Below the pieces are notes generated by a model. It ran no database searches, was not told the DNA's origin, and saw only the letters and a list, made by a program, of their open reading frames with translations. The position numbers and the translations under genes are program-made. Positions 5,330 through 12,119 of a stretch of DNA of 49,754 bases are shown here, piece by piece. The first letter of the stretch is position 1, and every line of letters starts with the position of its first letter. The stretch is from a virus, in IMG/VR virus record IMGVR_UViG_3300026455_000405, positions 1 through 49,754 of that record. One strand, written 5' to 3'.

Positions 5330-5356
5330 ACACACATGTTTAACAAGGAGCGCGAT

Positions 5357-5659
5357 ATGCTAACACTTACAGCACAGCACAACGAAGACGGCATGTTAAC
5401 ACGTGAATACGACTGCGACTTTACAGTTACTACAGCTGGTGACGGCTTGTGGGGCTGTGAAGCAGGCAGACAAGTGCGTGTGACTGCGATTAGTGTAACA
5501 GAAGAAGATGACTATAAGAGCATTTATGTTACACACAACAGCACGTGGGACATTTACACAGACACAGCGTTTGAAGATGCTATTAGCACAGCACTAGGCT
5601 ACGAAGTGCGTTTTACAGAGCAAGGCATGCAAGAAGACGAGCTTGCTAGCATGGAATAA
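5357..5659 (+). CDS. Small acidic hypothetical early protein
   Basis: 100 residues from ATG 5357, behind AAGGAGCGCGAT; the longer frame from 5321 starts on the -10 box and is rejected. Very acidic and threonine-rich (MLTLTAQHNEDGMLTREYDCDFTV..., end EDELASME). It looks like a small beta-rich domain (VRVTAISVTEEDDYKSIYVTH). Acidity of this degree is common among phage proteins that mimic DNA or inhibit host enzymes, but no specific family is recognised. It is a single-gene unit with its own promoter on both sides. Confidence 0.75.
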   Translation: MLTLTAQHNEDGMLTREYDCDFTVTTAGDGLWGCEAGRQVRVTAISVTEEDDYKSIYVTHNSTWDIYTDTAFEDAISTALGYEVRFTEQGMQEDELASME

Positions 5660-5668
5660 GCTAACAGC

Positions 5669-5707
5669 AGCAGAGGGGTTGACAAGGTGCAGCTCCTCTG
5701 CTATAAT
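5669..5707 (+). promoter_or_regulatory. Sigma70 promoter framed by an inverted repeat
   Basis: TTGACA 5679-5684, 17-bp spacer, TATAAT 5702-5707. Arms AGCAGAGG (5669-5676) and CCTCTGCT (5695-5702) flank the -35 box and touch the -10 box. Serves the gene at 5734. Confidence 0.88.
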
Positions 5708-5733
5708 ACACACTTAACACACAGGAGCGAACT

Positions 5734-6171
5734 ATGGGTACACGTTGTCTTACTTTTGTCTACGATGGCGACATTACTGAGGGTGCCATCATCAATCTCT
5801 ATCGCCAGTACGACGGCTACCCCAGCGGGCACGGTGCTGAGCTAGCACGTTTCCTCACACAGGGTACACTAGTCAACGGCCTACGTGGTGAAGATCGTGT
5901 GGTGTTCAACGGTATGGGCTGTTTGGCTGCGCAACTGGTCGCACACTTCAAAGATGGCCCCGGGCAGTTCTATCTCTACCCCGTGACTGCTGCAGACTGC
6001 GGCCAGGACTATGAGTATCACGTCTACGAGCGCGATAACATCATACACGTACAGGTCCGCGATCGTGGCTGCAACATGTTTGGGCTCACCATGAGCGAGA
6101 CCAATGCTGCGTTGTTCGATGGGCCCATTGGTCGCTTCTACGAGTACTGCGAGGATAGGCAAGCAGCATAA
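5734..6171 (+). CDS. Conserved phage protein, unknown function (MGTRCLTFVYD type)
   Basis: 145 residues with ribosome binding site GGAGCGAACT before the ATG. The beginning MGTRCLTFVYDGD and the block INLYRQYDGYPSGHGAELARFL (~22-43) are a pattern I recognise from conserved hypothetical proteins of many tailed phages and some bacteria; no activity is known to me. The central part has DYEYHVYERDNIIHVQVRDRG. Soluble, no membrane segment. Single-gene unit followed by a clear intrinsic terminator. Confidence 0.75.
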   Translation: MGTRCLTFVYDGDITEGAIINLYRQYDGYPSGHGAELARFLTQGTLVNGLRGEDRVVFNGMGCLAAQLVAHFKDGPGQFYLYPVTAADCGQDYEYHVYERDNIIHVQVRDRGCNMFGLTMSETNAALFDGPIGRFYEYCEDRQAA

Positions 6172-6195
6172 CCCTTTGGACTCTAAGGGTTTTTT
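6170..6195 (+). terminator. Intrinsic terminator
   Basis: Stem AACCCTT (6170-6176)/AAGGGTT (6185-6191) with an 8-base loop, running into a T-run to 6195. It overlaps the stop codon of the gene at 5734-6171. Confidence 0.85.
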
Positions 6196-6201
6196 CTGGG
6201 G

Positions 6202-6230
6202 TTGACAGGGTACCCAAAACCCTGTATAAT
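6202..6230 (+). promoter_or_regulatory. Sigma70 promoter with internal inverted repeat
   Basis: TTGACA 6202-6207, 17-bp spacer, TATAAT 6225-6230. ACAGGGT (6205-6211) and ACCCTGT (6219-6225) form a perfect 7-bp inverted repeat spanning from inside the -35 box to the first base of the -10 box. Serves the gene at 6263. Confidence 0.9.
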
Positions 6231-6262
6231 ACAGACTTGTTTAACACACACAGGAGCGCAAA

Positions 6263-6616
6263 ATGGAAGCAACGCAACGCGAGTATTTCGTACGTCGTCT
6301 CAACGAGATCGCACGTGAAAAGGTGCAGGCTAAAGCAGTAGAACTGTTTGGGCCCACAGGCCGTCCTCAGCAACCCACGTGGGGCATGGTCTTTGAAGGC
6401 ATCCGTTCCGGAGAGATTACCCTTAAAGAAGACAAGGTGGACTACACGGGTCCTTACCTTAACCCCAGCGATGTAGTGTGGCCTGCTATGGAAGCCAAAA
6501 AGGCAGAGCTGGAAGACTACCGCAAGACTGTAGAGCGCGAGCGTCAGAGTGCCGAAGATCGTGCTATGCTAGACGCAGACGCACAGAAAGCCCTTGATGC
6601 TTTCCAGGGTATTTAA
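6263..6616 (+). CDS. Hypothetical early protein with C-terminal coiled coil
   Basis: 117 residues, ribosome binding site GGAGCGCAAA. N-terminal helix MEATQREYFVRRLNEIAREKVQAKAVELFG, a central PTWGMVFEGIRSGEITLKED (~39-58) and a charged heptad-like helix (MEAKKAELEDYRKTVERERQSAEDRAM, ~77-103). It probably oligomerises through the C-terminal helix. No family is recognised. It has its own promoter, and the next promoter begins 8 bp after its stop. Confidence 0.75.
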   Translation: MEATQREYFVRRLNEIAREKVQAKAVELFGPTGRPQQPTWGMVFEGIRSGEITLKEDKVDYTGPYLNPSDVVWPAMEAKKAELEDYRKTVERERQSAEDRAMLDADAQKALDAFQGI

Positions 6617-6624
6617 CAAATAGG

Positions 6625-6653
6625 TTGACAGGGCCTTCGGGCCCTGTTATAAT
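6625..6653 (+). promoter_or_regulatory. Sigma70 promoter whose spacer is a UUCG hairpin
   Basis: TTGACA 6625-6630, 17-bp spacer, TATAAT 6648-6653. ACAGGGCC-TTCG-GGCCCTGT (6628-6647) is a perfect 8-bp stem with a TTCG tetraloop occupying the whole spacer and half the -35 box. In read-through RNA from the upstream gene it would fold very stably. Serves the AAA ATPase at 6685. Confidence 0.9.
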
Positions 6654-6684
6654 ACGATTTTAAACAACATAGGAGCGAAGACTT

Positions 6685-7755
6685 ATGCCAGCAATCATCG
6701 AGATGCGCGAAGGTACCTATAAGATCCGTGGCGCTGAAGTGTCCATGGCGGGTAACCGTTTCGAGCTCGTGGAACAATACAAAGAAGGCGCCAATGGCGG
6801 TTATGTTACTGTTGCGGGTGGCTCAGTATACCCAAAGAATGCTGGTATTCCAGATCGTTCAATCCGCATCCGTTGTGCATCAGCACAAAGCTACGTGGTA
6901 GTCTCTGGGGCAGTGCCTGCTACGCCCGCAGGTGACAAGAGCCTAGAGCAGATCAAGGTTTCGGATGAAGTAGTCGCACACGAGACTGATGAGCAGATCG
7001 TAGAGCGACTGCGTGGCCGCTTCCAAGTACTCAAGGACATGACCAAAGCAGTCAAAGAGGGCACCGTGCGAGCTATGATCGTCACTGGCCCTCCAGGTGT
7101 GGGCAAGAGCTTTGGTGTCGAAGAAGTACTGTCGCGAGACGATCTCTTTGATACCCTGGGCAATCGCAAGCCCAAATACGAGATCGTCAAGGGTGCTATG
7201 AGTGCCGTGGGTCTGTACAGCAAGCTCTATCACTACAGCGAAAAAGGCAACGTTATCGTGTTCGATGACTGCGACTCTGTGCTGTTAGATGATCTTAGCC
7301 TTAACATCTTGAAGGCTGCTCTGGATAGCTCTAAGAAGCGTACTATCTCGTGGAACACTGACAGCCGTATCCTGCGCTCTGAGGGAGTGCCGGACAAGTT
7401 TGAGTTCAAGGCAGGTGCTATCTTTATCACTAACATCAAGTTTGAGAATGTGCGTTCTAAGAAACTGCAGGATCACTTGGCGGCTTTGGAGTCACGCTGT
7501 CACTACATCGATCTCCAAATGGATACAGATCGTGAAAAGGTGCTTCGTATCAAGCAGATCGTCACTGACGGCATGTTGGATACCTATGAGTTCGAGGATG
7601 TACAACGCGATGAAGTCGTAGACTACATCATCGAGAATCGCGGCAAGATGCGTGAGCTGAGCCTGCGTACGGTGCTCAAAGTCGCAGACCTGCGCAAGAG
7701 CTTTCCTACTAACTGGCAGAGCATGGCTGAAGTCACTGTCATGAAGCGAGGTTAA
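6685..7755 (+). CDS. Phage AAA+ ATPase
   Basis: 356 residues. N-terminal ~110 residues form a separate domain (beta-rich, EMREGTYKIRGAEVSM, ...VTVAGGSVYPK). The AAA core has Walker A GPPGVGKS at 135-142, Walker B VIVFDDCD at ~190-197, a sensor-1-like GAIFITNIKFE at ~244-254 and arginine near ESRCHYIDL. The conserved region around AMSAVGLYSKLYHYSEKGN is typical of a tailed-phage ATPase family of unknown function. It probably remodels a protein or nucleoprotein target in the early infected cell. Own promoter, ribosome binding site GGAGCGAAG; the next gene starts one base after the stop. Confidence 0.85.
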   Translation: MPAIIEMREGTYKIRGAEVSMAGNRFELVEQYKEGANGGYVTVAGGSVYPKNAGIPDRSIRIRCASAQSYVVVSGAVPATPAGDKSLEQIKVSDEVVAHETDEQIVERLRGRFQVLKDMTKAVKEGTVRAMIVTGPPGVGKSFGVEEVLSRDDLFDTLGNRKPKYEIVKGAMSAVGLYSKLYHYSEKGNVIVFDDCDSVLLDDLSLNILKAALDSSKKRTISWNTDSRILRSEGVPDKFEFKAGAIFITNIKFENVRSKKLQDHLAALESRCHYIDLQMDTDREKVLRIKQIVTDGMLDTYEFEDVQRDEVVDYIIENRGKMRELSLRTVLKVADLRKSFPTNWQSMAEVTVMKRG

Positions 7756-7756
7756 C

Positions 7757-7996
7757 ATGGAATGGACACCCAAAACATGTCAATGGATTGGGCCCGACAA
7801 GGACCCAGTCCGTGACACAGATCTGTTCACTTGCCTGAGTGCCGTGATGCCAGGCAAGAGCTACTGCGCAGAGCACTACTCAAGGGTCTACATGGGTGGT
7901 ACAGCTCTGCGTCGCAAGCGCCAGAACAAGAAGGAGCTCGAAGCTGAGCTGGCTAAAATAATGTGTAAGGATGAAGATCATGAACACTCTGTTTAA
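7757..7996 (+). CDS. Small putative zinc-binding protein, GcrA-like C-terminal motif
   Basis: 79 residues. The arrangement C-Q-W-I near residue 8, LFTC near 25, then GKSYCAEHYSRVY (~33-45) places cysteine/histidine ligands as C...C...C..H. This resembles the short C-terminal motif of GcrA-type cell-cycle regulators (C.W..., then pYC..H). The DNA-binding N-terminal part of GcrA is missing, and the tail is basic and helical (RRKRQNKKELEAELAKIM). Metal binding is an inference. It follows the AAA ATPase by one base and is co-transcribed with it. Confidence 0.6.
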   Translation: MEWTPKTCQWIGPDKDPVRDTDLFTCLSAVMPGKSYCAEHYSRVYMGGTALRRKRQNKKELEAELAKIMCKDEDHEHSV

Positions 7997-8174
7997 ACTC
8001 GTAGGGCTTCTAGCTCTGATTATATTCTTTATCGCGATTGGTCCACTGGCCGTTATTTGGGCGTGGAACACGCTGTTTGGTGCTACGCATGAGATCCCGT
8101 TCACCTTTTGGACGTGGTTGGCCGCTGCTATTTTGATGGCAGTGCCCCAGGTGCGTGTTAAAACGGCAAAATAA
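7980..8174 (+). CDS. Small membrane protein, two transmembrane segments
   Basis: 64 residues from ATG 7980, chosen because AAGG at 7967-7970 is correctly spaced; ATG 7971 in the same frame is an alternative adding three residues. Two hydrophobic segments: LFKLVGLLALIIFFIAIGPLAVIWAW (~3-28) and TFWTWLAAAILMAVP (~42-56). It overlaps the end of the zinc-binding gene by 17 bp in another frame and is the third gene of the AAA ATPase unit. Function unknown. Confidence 0.7.
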   Translation: MNTLFKLVGLLALIIFFIAIGPLAVIWAWNTLFGATHEIPFTFWTWLAAAILMAVPQVRVKTAK

Positions 8175-8178
8175 GCCA

Positions 8179-8208
8179 TTGACCTTTGCGGTAAGGTTGT
8201 TGTAATAT
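8179..8208 (+). promoter_or_regulatory. Weaker sigma70-like promoter
   Basis: TTGACC 8179-8184, with TAATAT 8203-8208 at 18 bp (or TGTAAT 8201-8206 at 16 bp). Serves the gene at 8262; the leader is longer (about 50 bases) and has AAAGGAAAAGG rather than GGAGCGA. Confidence 0.65.
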
Positions 8209-8261
8209 AAAGGTACGCTGTTGAACTACAGCTATATTAACTTTAAAGGAAAAGGCAAACT

Positions 8262-8534
8262 ATGAAGTTCATCAACAAAGATACGAAGACCTACAAGGTT
8301 TTCAATGCACTCTACAATGGTGCTGCTCTAACCCAAAGCCAAGCTGAGAAGCGTTTTGGCGTGGGTAACCTGGCTGCAGAAGCAAGCCGTATTCGTCAGC
8401 ATGGTTATGCTGTTTACGCTAACAGCCGTACAGCTGGTAATGGCGTGACTGTTACCGAATACGTCATGGGCAAGCCAAGCCGTGAGATCGTTGCTCTTGG
8501 CTACAAGGCTAAGGCTCTAGGCATTACGCTCTAA
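8262..8534 (+). CDS. Winged-helix-like small DNA-binding protein
   Basis: 90 residues. The pattern FNALYNGAALTQSQAEKRFGVGNLAAEASRIRQHGYAVYAN (~14-54) reads as helix, helix-turn-helix (LTQSQAEKRFGV.NL...), recognition helix (EASRIRQ) and a wing strand (YAVYAN...VTEYVMG). I recognise this as a conserved small helix-turn-helix type in T4-like marine phages. It is likely an early transcription or nucleoid protein. It is followed by a strong terminator and by the CCGATTCGCTCCCGG element also found after the gene at 15558, which suggests common control. Confidence 0.7.
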   Translation: MKFINKDTKTYKVFNALYNGAALTQSQAEKRFGVGNLAAEASRIRQHGYAVYANSRTAGNGVTVTEYVMGKPSREIVALGYKAKALGITL

Positions 8535-8558
8535 GAGCTTATCGGTTCAAAATCCAAG

Positions 8559-8573
8559 CCGATTCGCTCCCGG
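8559..8573 (+). repeat. CCGATTCGCTCCCGG element, copy 1
   Basis: Fifteen bases identical to 15865-15879; both copies lie directly after a small, probably abundant, early gene and just before an intrinsic terminator. Confidence 0.75.
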
Positions 8574-8586
8574 GGCGGGTTTTGGG

Positions 8587-8615
8587 AAGGGTCCTTTAGG
8601 GGCCCTTTCTTTTTG
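8587..8615 (+). terminator. Intrinsic terminator
   Basis: AAGGGTCC (8587-8594), five-base loop, GGGCCCTT (8600-8607), then TCTTTTT. Confidence 0.85.
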
Positions 8616-8657
8616 GCCCTGTGTTGCATAAAAGCCACACCTCGCCGGCACTCCCGC

Positions 8658-8684
8658 CTGTTGCAAAAATACAACAGTTTTTTT
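8658..8684 (+). terminator. Hairpin with T-run containing the TGTTGCAAAAATACAACA element
   Basis: CTGTTG (8658-8663), 8-base A-rich loop, CAACAG (8672-8677), T7 to 8684. This second terminator immediately precedes a promoter. The 18-base core recurs in reverse orientation at 17954-17971 and with one change at 16319-16336. Confidence 0.7.
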
Positions 8685-8686
8685 GG

Positions 8687-8715
8687 TTGACAGCCCTGAG
8701 TAAATACCGTATAAT
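8687..8715 (+). promoter_or_regulatory. Consensus sigma70 promoter
   Basis: TTGACA 8687-8692, 17-bp spacer, TATAAT 8710-8715. Serves the gene at 8746 (GGAGCGAGCT ribosome binding site). Confidence 0.9.
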
Positions 8716-8745
8716 AGAGGCATAGTTAGGACATAGGAGCGAGCT

Positions 8746-9381
8746 ATGCAGTTTACAGCAGATCAAGTTTGGGGTGCCGCAGCCGCTGCCCAACGCATCA
8801 ACGGTGAGTACCTCAAAGAGGACAAAGGCCGTTACACTGACGAAGGCTACGTAGTTGATAAACGAGCCAACAAAGCTATGGTCAAGCAATGGCTCCGCGA
8901 GGGCGATTTCAGCCAGATCACTGAGGCCGATTATGCTGCTGGCCGCAGCGCCCGGGATCACTTCAAATCCTACACACTGTTGGCGCTCACAGGTAAGATG
9001 AACGATTTCCAAACCACGGCTATGAAGATCGCTGCTATGGAAGAGTTCACAGGTAAAAACATGTACGAGTTCGCTGTTATCAGCTGCCTACCCAGCGTGG
9101 CTGTGCGCGATCAGGCCCGTACGGAACTCAAGCGAGAGATCTATGCCTCTGAGCAGCTCAAGGCTGCTGTAGGTGATACCATCGTCGGGGAGATCACTGT
9201 GGTCAGCGCAAGGTATAACCCTAACTTCGACAAGTATCGCGTCAACGCCCGTATGGGTGAGAGCTTCGTGGACTTCTGGTTCGGCAAAGCCCTTGAGGGC
9301 AGTGTGCGGGTCAAGGCCAAGGTCAAGGCACTCCGTGGCGATAATACAACACAACTGAACTACGTCAAAATAGTTGGTTGA
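8746..9381 (+). CDS. Conserved early phage protein with C-terminal beta-barrel-like domain
   Basis: 211 residues. The N-terminal part is helical (MQFTADQVWGAAAAAQRINGEYLKEDKGRY...). The C-terminal ~80 residues (GDTIVGEITVVSARYNPNFDKYRVNARMG, then ESFVDFWFGK...VRVKAKVKAL) read as successive beta strands ending in TTQLNYVKIVG, as in a small OB-like barrel. I recognise it as a conserved hypothetical protein of marine T4-like phages; a nucleic-acid-binding role is an inference from that shape. Its TGA stop (9379-9381) forms part of the -35 box of the next promoter. Confidence 0.7.
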   Translation: MQFTADQVWGAAAAAQRINGEYLKEDKGRYTDEGYVVDKRANKAMVKQWLREGDFSQITEADYAAGRSARDHFKSYTLLALTGKMNDFQTTAMKIAAMEEFTGKNMYEFAVISCLPSVAVRDQARTELKREIYASEQLKAAVGDTIVGEITVVSARYNPNFDKYRVNARMGESFVDFWFGKALEGSVRVKAKVKALRGDNTTQLNYVKIVG

Positions 9382-9406
9382 CAAAGAGCTCACTTGGTGC
9401 TACAAT
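9378..9406 (+). promoter_or_regulatory. Sigma70 promoter overlapping a stop codon
   Basis: TTGACA 9378-9383 (contains the TGA of the upstream gene), 17-bp spacer, TACAAT 9401-9406. Serves the MoxR gene at 9454. Confidence 0.88.
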
Positions 9407-9453
9407 AATGATACTGAGAGAGCGTTTTTAACCCTGAGAAAGAAAGGTCTAGT

Positions 9454-10536
9454 ATGTCAAAGCAAGATATCTCTATTCGCCAAGTTGGCCCTAAGGGTGC
9501 CAAGAAGGCAATCCGCAAGTCGCTGACTGTGCGTCGCCCTGTGTTCCTGTGGGGCCCTCCAGGCATTGGTAAGTCCGATGTCGTTAAGCAGATCGCTGAT
9601 GAGCTCAACCGTGAGGTCATCGACGTCCGCCTAGCTCTTTGGGAGCCCACTGACATCAAGGGTATCCCCTATTACAATGCAGATGTAGGCAAGATGGTGT
9701 GGGCACCGCCCGCAGAACTGCCTGTGGATCCTGAGTCCACTGCTGTGATCTTCTTGGACGAGCTTAACTCCGCTCCTCCTGCTGTTCAGGCCGCGGCCTA
9801 TCAGTTGATCCTTAATCGCCGTGTTGGCACCTATGTCCTGCCCAAAGGCGTTGACGTAGTCGCCGCTGGTAACCGTGAAGGTGACCGTGGTGTTACCTAC
9901 CGTATGCCTGCTCCGTTGGCTAACCGCTTCGTCCACTTGGAGATGAAGGTAGACTTCGATGACTTCCAAGACTGGGCTACGCTCAACAAAGTCCACCCTG
10001 ATGTGGTAGGTTATGTGGGCTTTGCCAAGCAGGACCTCTACGACTTCGATCCTAAGAGCCCTAGCAAGAGCTTCGCAACTCCGCGTTCTTGGGTGTTCGT
10101 GAGCGATCTGCTCAAGGACGATGACACTGATCAAGATACCCTGCACACTCTGGTCGCAGGTGCTATTGGTGACGGCCTTAGCATGAAGTTTATGGCTCAC
10201 CGTAAGATCGCAGGCAAGATGCCTAAGGCTGGTGACATCCTCGACGGCAAGGTCAAGGACCTCCAGATCAAGGAAGTGTCAGCGATGTATTCTTTGACCG
10301 TTAGCCTCTGCTACGAGCTCAAGGATCGTGCAGACAAGAAGGTCAAGAACTGGGACGAGGGTGCCGATAACTTCTTCCGCTACATGATGGATAACTTCCC
10401 TACTGAGCTGGTAGTTATGGGTGCTAAGACCGCGCTCACCAACTATGACTTGCCTTTGGATGCTTCGAAGATGAAGAGCTTCGATGAGTTCCATAAGCGT
10501 TTTGGCAAGTATGTTTTGAGCGCCATGGAGAACTAG
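9454..10536 (+). CDS. MoxR-family AAA+ ATPase
   Basis: 360 residues. Walker A GPPGIGKS at 34-41, Walker B VIFLDELNSAPPAVQAA at ~98-114 (the LDE.N.a...vq.al pattern of MoxR proteins), and GNREGDRGVTYRMPAPLANRFVHLEM around 146-171 containing the sensor and arginine-finger region. MoxR ATPases act as chaperones with VWA-domain partners, and the next gene encodes exactly such a protein. The pair is kept in many T4-like marine phages, where its substrate is unknown. Own promoter; the ribosome binding site is AGAAAGG rather than GGAGCGA. Confidence 0.9.
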   Translation: MSKQDISIRQVGPKGAKKAIRKSLTVRRPVFLWGPPGIGKSDVVKQIADELNREVIDVRLALWEPTDIKGIPYYNADVGKMVWAPPAELPVDPESTAVIFLDELNSAPPAVQAAAYQLILNRRVGTYVLPKGVDVVAAGNREGDRGVTYRMPAPLANRFVHLEMKVDFDDFQDWATLNKVHPDVVGYVGFAKQDLYDFDPKSPSKSFATPRSWVFVSDLLKDDDTDQDTLHTLVAGAIGDGLSMKFMAHRKIAGKMPKAGDILDGKVKDLQIKEVSAMYSLTVSLCYELKDRADKKVKNWDEGADNFFRYMMDNFPTELVVMGAKTALTNYDLPLDASKMKSFDEFHKRFGKYVLSAMEN

Positions 10537-10553
10537 ACCTCTCCAGCGCCAAA

Positions 10554-10590
10554 GGGCGGGGACTTCTCAGGGTCGCCCGCCCACCTTTTT
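10554..10590 (+). terminator. Intrinsic terminator
   Basis: GGGCGGG (10554-10560) and CCCGCCC (10576-10582) form the stem, followed by ACC and T5; the next promoter's -35 starts three bases later. Confidence 0.8.
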
Positions 10591-10593
10591 CGG

Positions 10594-10622
10594 TTGACAA
10601 ATAAATAAACAGAGCATATAAT
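10594..10622 (+). promoter_or_regulatory. Consensus sigma70 promoter
   Basis: TTGACA 10594-10599, AT-rich 17-bp spacer, TATAAT 10617-10622. Serves the VWA gene at 10649. Confidence 0.9.
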
Positions 10623-10648
10623 AGAAGCATACTAAGAAGGAGCGTGTT

Positions 10649-11851
10649 ATGGACCCGATCGTAGAGAAACTGACAACTGCCCGAGTAGGACTGCTACTCA
10701 AGGAGCCGTTCTTCGGCAACATGGCTACTCGTATGCGTCTGCTCGATGCCAGCGACTGGTGCCCGACTGCGGCAACTAACGGTCGTGACTTCATGTATAA
10801 CAAGAAGTTCATCGAGAAACTTTCTATCAAGAAACTAGAGTTCCTGTTTGCACATGAGATCTGCCACTGCATCTTTGACCACTTTGGTCGTGTTGGTAGC
10901 CGCGATCGTCAACTGTCTAACATCGCACAGGACTTCGCTGTTAATCAGATCCTTATCGACGAGCGTATCGGCGAGAAGATCACTGAGGTTAAGATCTGCT
11001 ACGATCCAAAGTATCGTGGTATGGCCTGGGAAGAGATCTACGATGATCTGTATGCCAAGGCAGAGAAGATTCCTATGGACCAGCTCTTGAAGCAACTTGG
11101 TGACCTTCTCGACGAGCACATCAAGGAAGGCGATGGCGGCGGCAAGGACGGCAAGGAAGATCAAAAGGATGGTCGCCCTAGCATCTCCAAAGAGGATGCA
11201 CAACGCATCAAAGACGAGATCAAAGAGGCCATGATCCAGAGTGCCGCGGCCGCTGGTGCAGGTAAGACTCCTGCAGGTATCATGCGTATGATCAAGGACA
11301 TGACTGAGCCTAAGATCAGCTGGCGTGAGTTGGTGCGTCAAGAGATCCAAAGCATCATCCGCAACGACTACTCCTTCACCCGCCCTAACCGCAAGAGTAT
11401 GCACTCAGGTGCGGTGCTTCCAGGCATGAAGGAAGCCACTACTATCGACATCGCTATCTCTATGGATATGTCAGGCAGTATTGGGCACGAGGATGCAACT
11501 GTATTCTTGAGCGAGATCAAGGGTATCATGGATCAGTATGAGGACTTCAGCATCAACCTGTGGTGCTTTGACACAGAGATCTATAACCACAAGACTATCA
11601 CTCACGACAACGTCGAAGACTTGGTAGACTACGAGCCTCAGGGCGGTGGTGGAACTATGTTCGAAGCCAACTGGGAGTTCATGCGTGAGCAGAACATCCA
11701 GCCCAAGAAGTTTATCATGTTTACGGACGGTTACCCCTGCGGTAGTTGGGGTGAGGAAGACTACTGCGATACTATCTTTATCGTTAAAGGAAACACACAG
11801 GCTGAGTCACCCTTTGGCCAGACTGTGATCTACGAGAAAGAGGTAGCCTGA
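10649..11851 (+). CDS. DUF2201-like protein: HExxH metallopeptidase-like domain plus VWA domain
   Basis: 400 residues. N-terminal domain has HEICH at 69-73 within EFLFAHEICHCIFDHFGR, a zinc-protease-like HExxH helix. The middle is charged and flexible (GGGKDGKEDQKDGRP). The C-terminal VWA-like domain carries a MIDAS motif DMSGS at 273-277, GGGGT around 332-336 and FTDGYP around 358-363. This two-part layout is the DUF2201 (putative metallopeptidase/VWA) family, normally paired with a MoxR ATPase, here the preceding gene. Together they probably form a chaperone or metal-insertion machine acting on phage or host complexes. Ribosome binding site AAGGAGCGTGTT. Confidence 0.88.
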   Translation: MDPIVEKLTTARVGLLLKEPFFGNMATRMRLLDASDWCPTAATNGRDFMYNKKFIEKLSIKKLEFLFAHEICHCIFDHFGRVGSRDRQLSNIAQDFAVNQILIDERIGEKITEVKICYDPKYRGMAWEEIYDDLYAKAEKIPMDQLLKQLGDLLDEHIKEGDGGGKDGKEDQKDGRPSISKEDAQRIKDEIKEAMIQSAAAAGAGKTPAGIMRMIKDMTEPKISWRELVRQEIQSIIRNDYSFTRPNRKSMHSGAVLPGMKEATTIDIAISMDMSGSIGHEDATVFLSEIKGIMDQYEDFSINLWCFDTEIYNHKTITHDNVEDLVDYEPQGGGGTMFEANWEFMREQNIQPKKFIMFTDGYPCGSWGEEDYCDTIFIVKGNTQAESPFGQTVIYEKEVA

Positions 11852-11868
11852 TTTGGGAGTGCCAGGGG

Positions 11869-11888
11869 CTGTGGCTAAAATGCCACAG
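11869..11888 (+). terminator. Hairpin after the VWA gene, probable weak terminator
   Basis: CTGTGGC (11869-11875), loop TAAAAT, GCCACAG (11882-11888); no strong U-tract, so termination or 3' end protection is uncertain. An AGGCCCCGCTGC repeat and an ACACG-TATG-CGTGT hairpin follow before the next promoter. Confidence 0.5.
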
Positions 11889-11893
11889 TACCC

Positions 11894-11907
11894 TAGGCCC
11901 CGCTGCT
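11894..11907 (+). repeat. AGGCCCCGCTGC intergenic repeat, copy 4
   Basis: TAGGCCCCGCTGCT, the same core as copies at 3520, 3851 and 4091, again on the plus strand in a gap upstream of an early promoter. Confidence 0.7.
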
Positions 11908-11929
11908 ACACGTATGCGTGTAAGTGGTC

Positions 11930-11958
11930 TTGACAGATTGATAGATTGATCGTATAAT
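11930..11958 (+). promoter_or_regulatory. Consensus sigma70 promoter
   Basis: TTGACA 11930-11935, 17-bp spacer, TATAAT 11953-11958. Serves the unit starting at 11991. Confidence 0.9.
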
Positions 11959-11990
11959 ATAGATACTGACACACAGAAAGGAGCACCAAG

Positions 11991-12119
11991 ATGTTGAAAT
12001 ATGTCGTGGTTTTTGTAGCTGGTATAGTGTTCGGGCAAGTCGGATTCTCTGGCGTAGCTCGTATGCTAGATCATGGTGTTGATAAGGTTAAGACAACTTC
12101 CCAGGAGATGGCACGATGA
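11991..12119 (+). CDS. 42-residue membrane microprotein
   Basis: MLKYVVVFVAGIVFGQVGFSGVARMLDHGVD..., a single N-terminal hydrophobic helix (~4-20) with glycines, then a short soluble tail. Ribosome binding site AAGGAGCACCAAG. The stop overlaps the next start (ATGA at 12116-12119). I recognise this start pattern from tiny proteins of marine phages, but no role is known. Leader of a three-gene unit. Confidence 0.75.
   Translation: MLKYVVVFVAGIVFGQVGFSGVARMLDHGVDKVKTTSQEMAR

Noticed and set aside
8543-8573. tRNA-like T-arm (GGTTCAAAATCC) near the CCGATTCGCTCCCGG element
   Set aside because: No acceptor, D- or anticodon arms can be folded around it.
10554-10590. Possible attachment site in the GGGCGGG/CCCGCCC region
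   Set aside because: It is a standard intrinsic terminator with U-tract; no direct repeat partner or integrase is present.
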